Shown here: positions 32,501-32,887 of the stretch, piece after piece | Layout of the letters: each line of letters starts with the position of its first letter | Numbering within the stretch: position 1 is the stretch's first letter | Assembly (NCBI GenBank): GCA_903822495.1 | Contig: CAIJPD010000005.1 | Location: 1 to 32,887 of the forward strand | Length of the DNA stretch: 32,887 nt | Direction of reading: 5' to 3' | Source: an uncultured Chloroflexota bacterium | Lineage (GTDB): Bacteria; Chloroflexota; Limnocylindria; Limnocylindrales; CSP1-4 | Notes under the pieces: model-generated | The model's database searches: none | Seen by the model: the letters and a program-made list of their open reading frames with translations, nothing else | What the model was told of the DNA's origin: nothing | Translations under genes and position numbers: made by a program

Positions 32501-32887
32501 GCTCCAGTGACTTGCTGAGGTTGGTGGGTGCCCCGGCCGCCACCTGGACCACGTGGCTGAACGGCACGTAGCCGTCCGCGCTGATCCGGACCAGGTAGGT
32601 CCCCGGCGGCACGGGCAGGTCGAGCGGCGTGACGCCCGAGTCCACGCCGTTGACGCTCACGATGGCGCCCACCGGATCCGAGGTGACGTGGAGGCTGCCG
32701 GTGTCGACCGTGCTCCGCAAGCTGCCCATGGCGACCTGGACGCCGTCGACGATATCGGCATAGGCGCCGGCAGAGGGACAGGAGCTGAGGATGGCCCCGG
32801 TGGGACTGCTGGTGATGGTGCACGCGCCGGCTCCGGACGCGCCGGTTCCCGCGGCGGGGGGCTGGGCGGCGGCGGCGGCGGCGTGGG
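26508..32887 (-). CDS. giant exported multidomain protein with C-terminal APH/kinase-like domain (5' end outside the window)
   Basis: The frame is open to the right edge of the window (no stop between 32729 and 32885), so ATG 32729 is internal and the N-terminus is missing; at least 2,126 residues are visible. In order: a partial and a full PEGA-like surface repeat (32840-32510), a region with an Asp-box (STDDGATW), a propeller-like part (IGPDGTLYVIDHVKGRVF), a glutaredoxin-like segment with CAAC at 31203-31214, a long unassigned beta-rich/helical middle, a hydrophobic Ala/Gly stretch (28440-28570), and finally a kinase-like domain (about 27560-26900): Lys in VVVAKG (27342-27344), catalytic loop TDLHAEN (Asp 27078, Asn 27063), VVDWD (27009-27017). 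This is the APH/choline-kinase signature. The tail is Gly/Pro-rich, a short hydrophobic patch, then RRRTAWLRR. Function unknown; a surface effector or toxin is one possibility. Confidence 0.8.
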   Translation of the reverse strand, partial: HAAAAAAQPPAAGTGASGAGACTITSSPTGAILSSCPSAGAYADIVDGVQVAMGSLRSTVDTGSLHVTSDPVGAIVSVNGVDSGVTPLDLPVPPGTYLVRISADGYVPFSHVVQVAAGAPTNLSKSLEPGDGGDVGSYSWVRPGGILAALGSAGAADGSFDITGYVRDKGGADYVSFVNGTSVTVKLDPPTEYVNNFFADRVLVSETKGVNTSGIAKSTDDGATWTIVKTWKDSYTSRTWTSNRFNDRLWSAGNPGSIKDHWLRVEYKAWHWEQYFIAAMVPRQDGGISVYVNKIINDQPQETLLAWDNLPPKWCRDDDINAQCTGIDHPSRYWGTPFTTPGTGKYKTVPSSVVMARWGMSEQDYATYNTVRTFDLQVLDTRSGGVSSLGADQLGATYAGSYRDKDYFLTMDGASTTGEGSVYVAQNGGLPKQETTYTMGAGSVQGASRSEGLRIGPDGTLYVIDHVKGRVFRLDKGNTVPMGTIPATLYGGLVGPDYPQFNFLAAAVDSGGNVHAAYRVGTGLVNGRDPTTINDYYVYFPHDKVTYEGVAVFTQPNCAACNAALTWLKAAGVTVRENPTDLPSDVAASVAAATGSRGFPVVARLGKDAAVIGGATPASISRLLGVAYPILVASHAPVWGVAANGQKTGYQPDWVLVILESDAPRVVLQDAGGVIAYEPATGGTWTGTKVLSAPQPTVVVQGTNSDGQFTGFHPMYPMFPGGITTGNAAVTRDVPFNTFTKVSDLRFLYRSGDGDLTGQFAYTLNTTKPGGATSNTYRVVEAVSQLIPAAAFYVGLGPDGSADKVQGELAAYATSQTVVTSNGYTFARIVVDLRAQNEAERDGNIPGRTVGGSLTVTTRNKDGTPDSREISLILLVQNTRLRTYDPSSRAVSLDITSEAVHFTGTNEHWVVTNNTALPNTISCGGAKAITVPPGGAATISATQVVAGGLIGCLAGLEVAPSVLEGCSSWDDLQVVLAAQSIDALAGSLPLVRSENVTNWELAFGSKSATVYRLVSLDNIAGTPGAPSCATAVTGKTAAVLKISGTFLGSGEAYKPKVELVDSGTTAIQTASSAQPGSLAFEREWLQFEANYLQADLALGVGDEAFASLMFLNRFGKRLGYQNQLLATEALLACNYDGIGMSSVQGLISRNESIPEALRGTVTCLNRFALDPRRHWPEYNAKLFSNRNVTTAFLGSIVDSGIAGNPTLSWLVATARGTAPDYGTWVAQHASALAARAAADADVRMTATDFELDDDGRIATAASRDLGDVIGPVLRAVVMAGPLERSELRTVIECMKSMTAARPLATLYEKTSVRAYNGGIPCVDARAGAGQAQTDRYQILALGLRSGTFTALVEASGKDLDLVTANLGLLTAALDQVAAAEGRWPEGTTLAVYKPELPALDRLEIAVRQMGTTVAARGQQVNVRDAIKGLTECGIGFVKSIPEGVLIIGLSGAAALAGPAAAAVGGVLFLGFGTVTTYLSAKDLAAQWESLDPAARTSGACGLAISTAMTAAGASHAATGVVRAYKAYTPAAVRAAPPTTIALESIETRGLANGMPFEERAAITTPEGGKLVEPVVAAPPVLDPAIQSVLAGIPEGPARAQAVAALERLGYNQLTPFEQSIVQKLLPSNSRHIAIIAAKGRLAPGSPEYLTWERVGSALISALDETSPRSISSEPAAPTAASASAPAPKPVRLSGADAAVEKTLDKSGDAQAGSARPPDGDPAQAAYDATMISRQPYLLEAVLGSERVAQALRDPSIKSLYTMEEAAAYFARARQANAKAIPGFFAQLAGPRFLTTLRTAVKAAQDAAKLPGGVAFVESEAFSPGLNKVATRLTVHLDAGGTLDVVVAKGNITATEAASYAELGPKGITPNLLAPLLENVDGAQAVLVTQYAPSSRSGLIPRVLATGDAPYASAIGALDARIWSKTQSNGQARFNTDLHAENINVNEGVKPNRAVVVDWDPQFVQLASEGDYWIANAFRRNISEPNQALAAQNYASYLDGVLGELTAEGQSQTAVFDLFKRVANDAATPAGQARAVALQPGLQGDTARPAAVIQADLQALGHEVSADIKSWLVSKGQSRLPGVTLASVGGVLGGPGQGQGPGPAPLAAPVLLAGIRRRTAWLRRAA

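Noticed and set aside
32729..32729. ATG 32729 as the true start of the giant protein
   Set aside because: The frame continues without stop to the window edge with protein-like sequence (ACTITSSPTGAILSS), similar to the following PEGA repeat.
1..32887. CRISPR arrays, tRNA/rRNA genes, insertion sequences, phage integrases
   Set aside because: I looked for regularly spaced repeats, cloverleaf-like segments and transposase/integrase motifs and found none I could support.

Overview
The window is about 33 kb of high-GC bacterial DNA. It has long spurious antisense frames, many GTG starts, overlapping ATGA/GTGA gene junctions and lipobox lipoproteins. It contains no rRNA, tRNA, integrase, transposase or CRISPR array. 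Gene style (VapBC, Fic and MazF modules, secreted Pro/Thr-rich proteins, leaderless-looking promoters) would suit a soil or freshwater Chloroflexota or an actinobacterium, but no phylogenetic marker is present, so this is a guess.

Layout: (1) 638-2110, a secreted papain-like (C39-type) protein. (2) 2128-8567, a DNA-transaction cluster: a PLD/DEAD helicase/DUF3427 protein on the minus strand, divergent from a RecQ helicase fused to a phosphoribosyltransferase-like tail, which is translationally coupled to a DprA-like protein. (3) 8600-17232, a very dense growth-control island: four PIN (VapC) toxins with three different antitoxin types plus one frameshifted antitoxin, an RHH-MazF pair, three Fic proteins (one fused to an AbiEi-like N-terminus) and a small ppGpp-hydrolase-like HD protein. 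Palindromic operators sit in or beside recognisable promoters, several of which end only 6-10 nt before the start codon. (4) 17218-19977, a MerR regulator / cytosolic vWA protein / dual-specificity phosphatase operon. (5) 20047-24693, two lipoproteins (one with a papain-like Cys-His-Asp set), a dienelactone hydrolase and an amidohydrolase. (6) 25072-32887, a secreted Pro/Thr-rich protein and a giant minus-strand protein of at least 2,126 residues that runs off the right edge. The giant protein carries PEGA-like repeats, an Asp-box/propeller region, a glutaredoxin-like CxxC segment, a hydrophobic segment and a C-terminal aminoglycoside-phosphotransferase/kinase-like domain.

The most interesting items are the toxin-antitoxin/Fic super-cluster with its shared promoter logic, the AbiEi-Fic fusion, the antitoxin broken in a G-run ahead of an intact PIN toxin, the helicase-RecQ/PRTase-DprA cluster as a possible defence locus, and the giant exported protein ending in a kinase-like domain.
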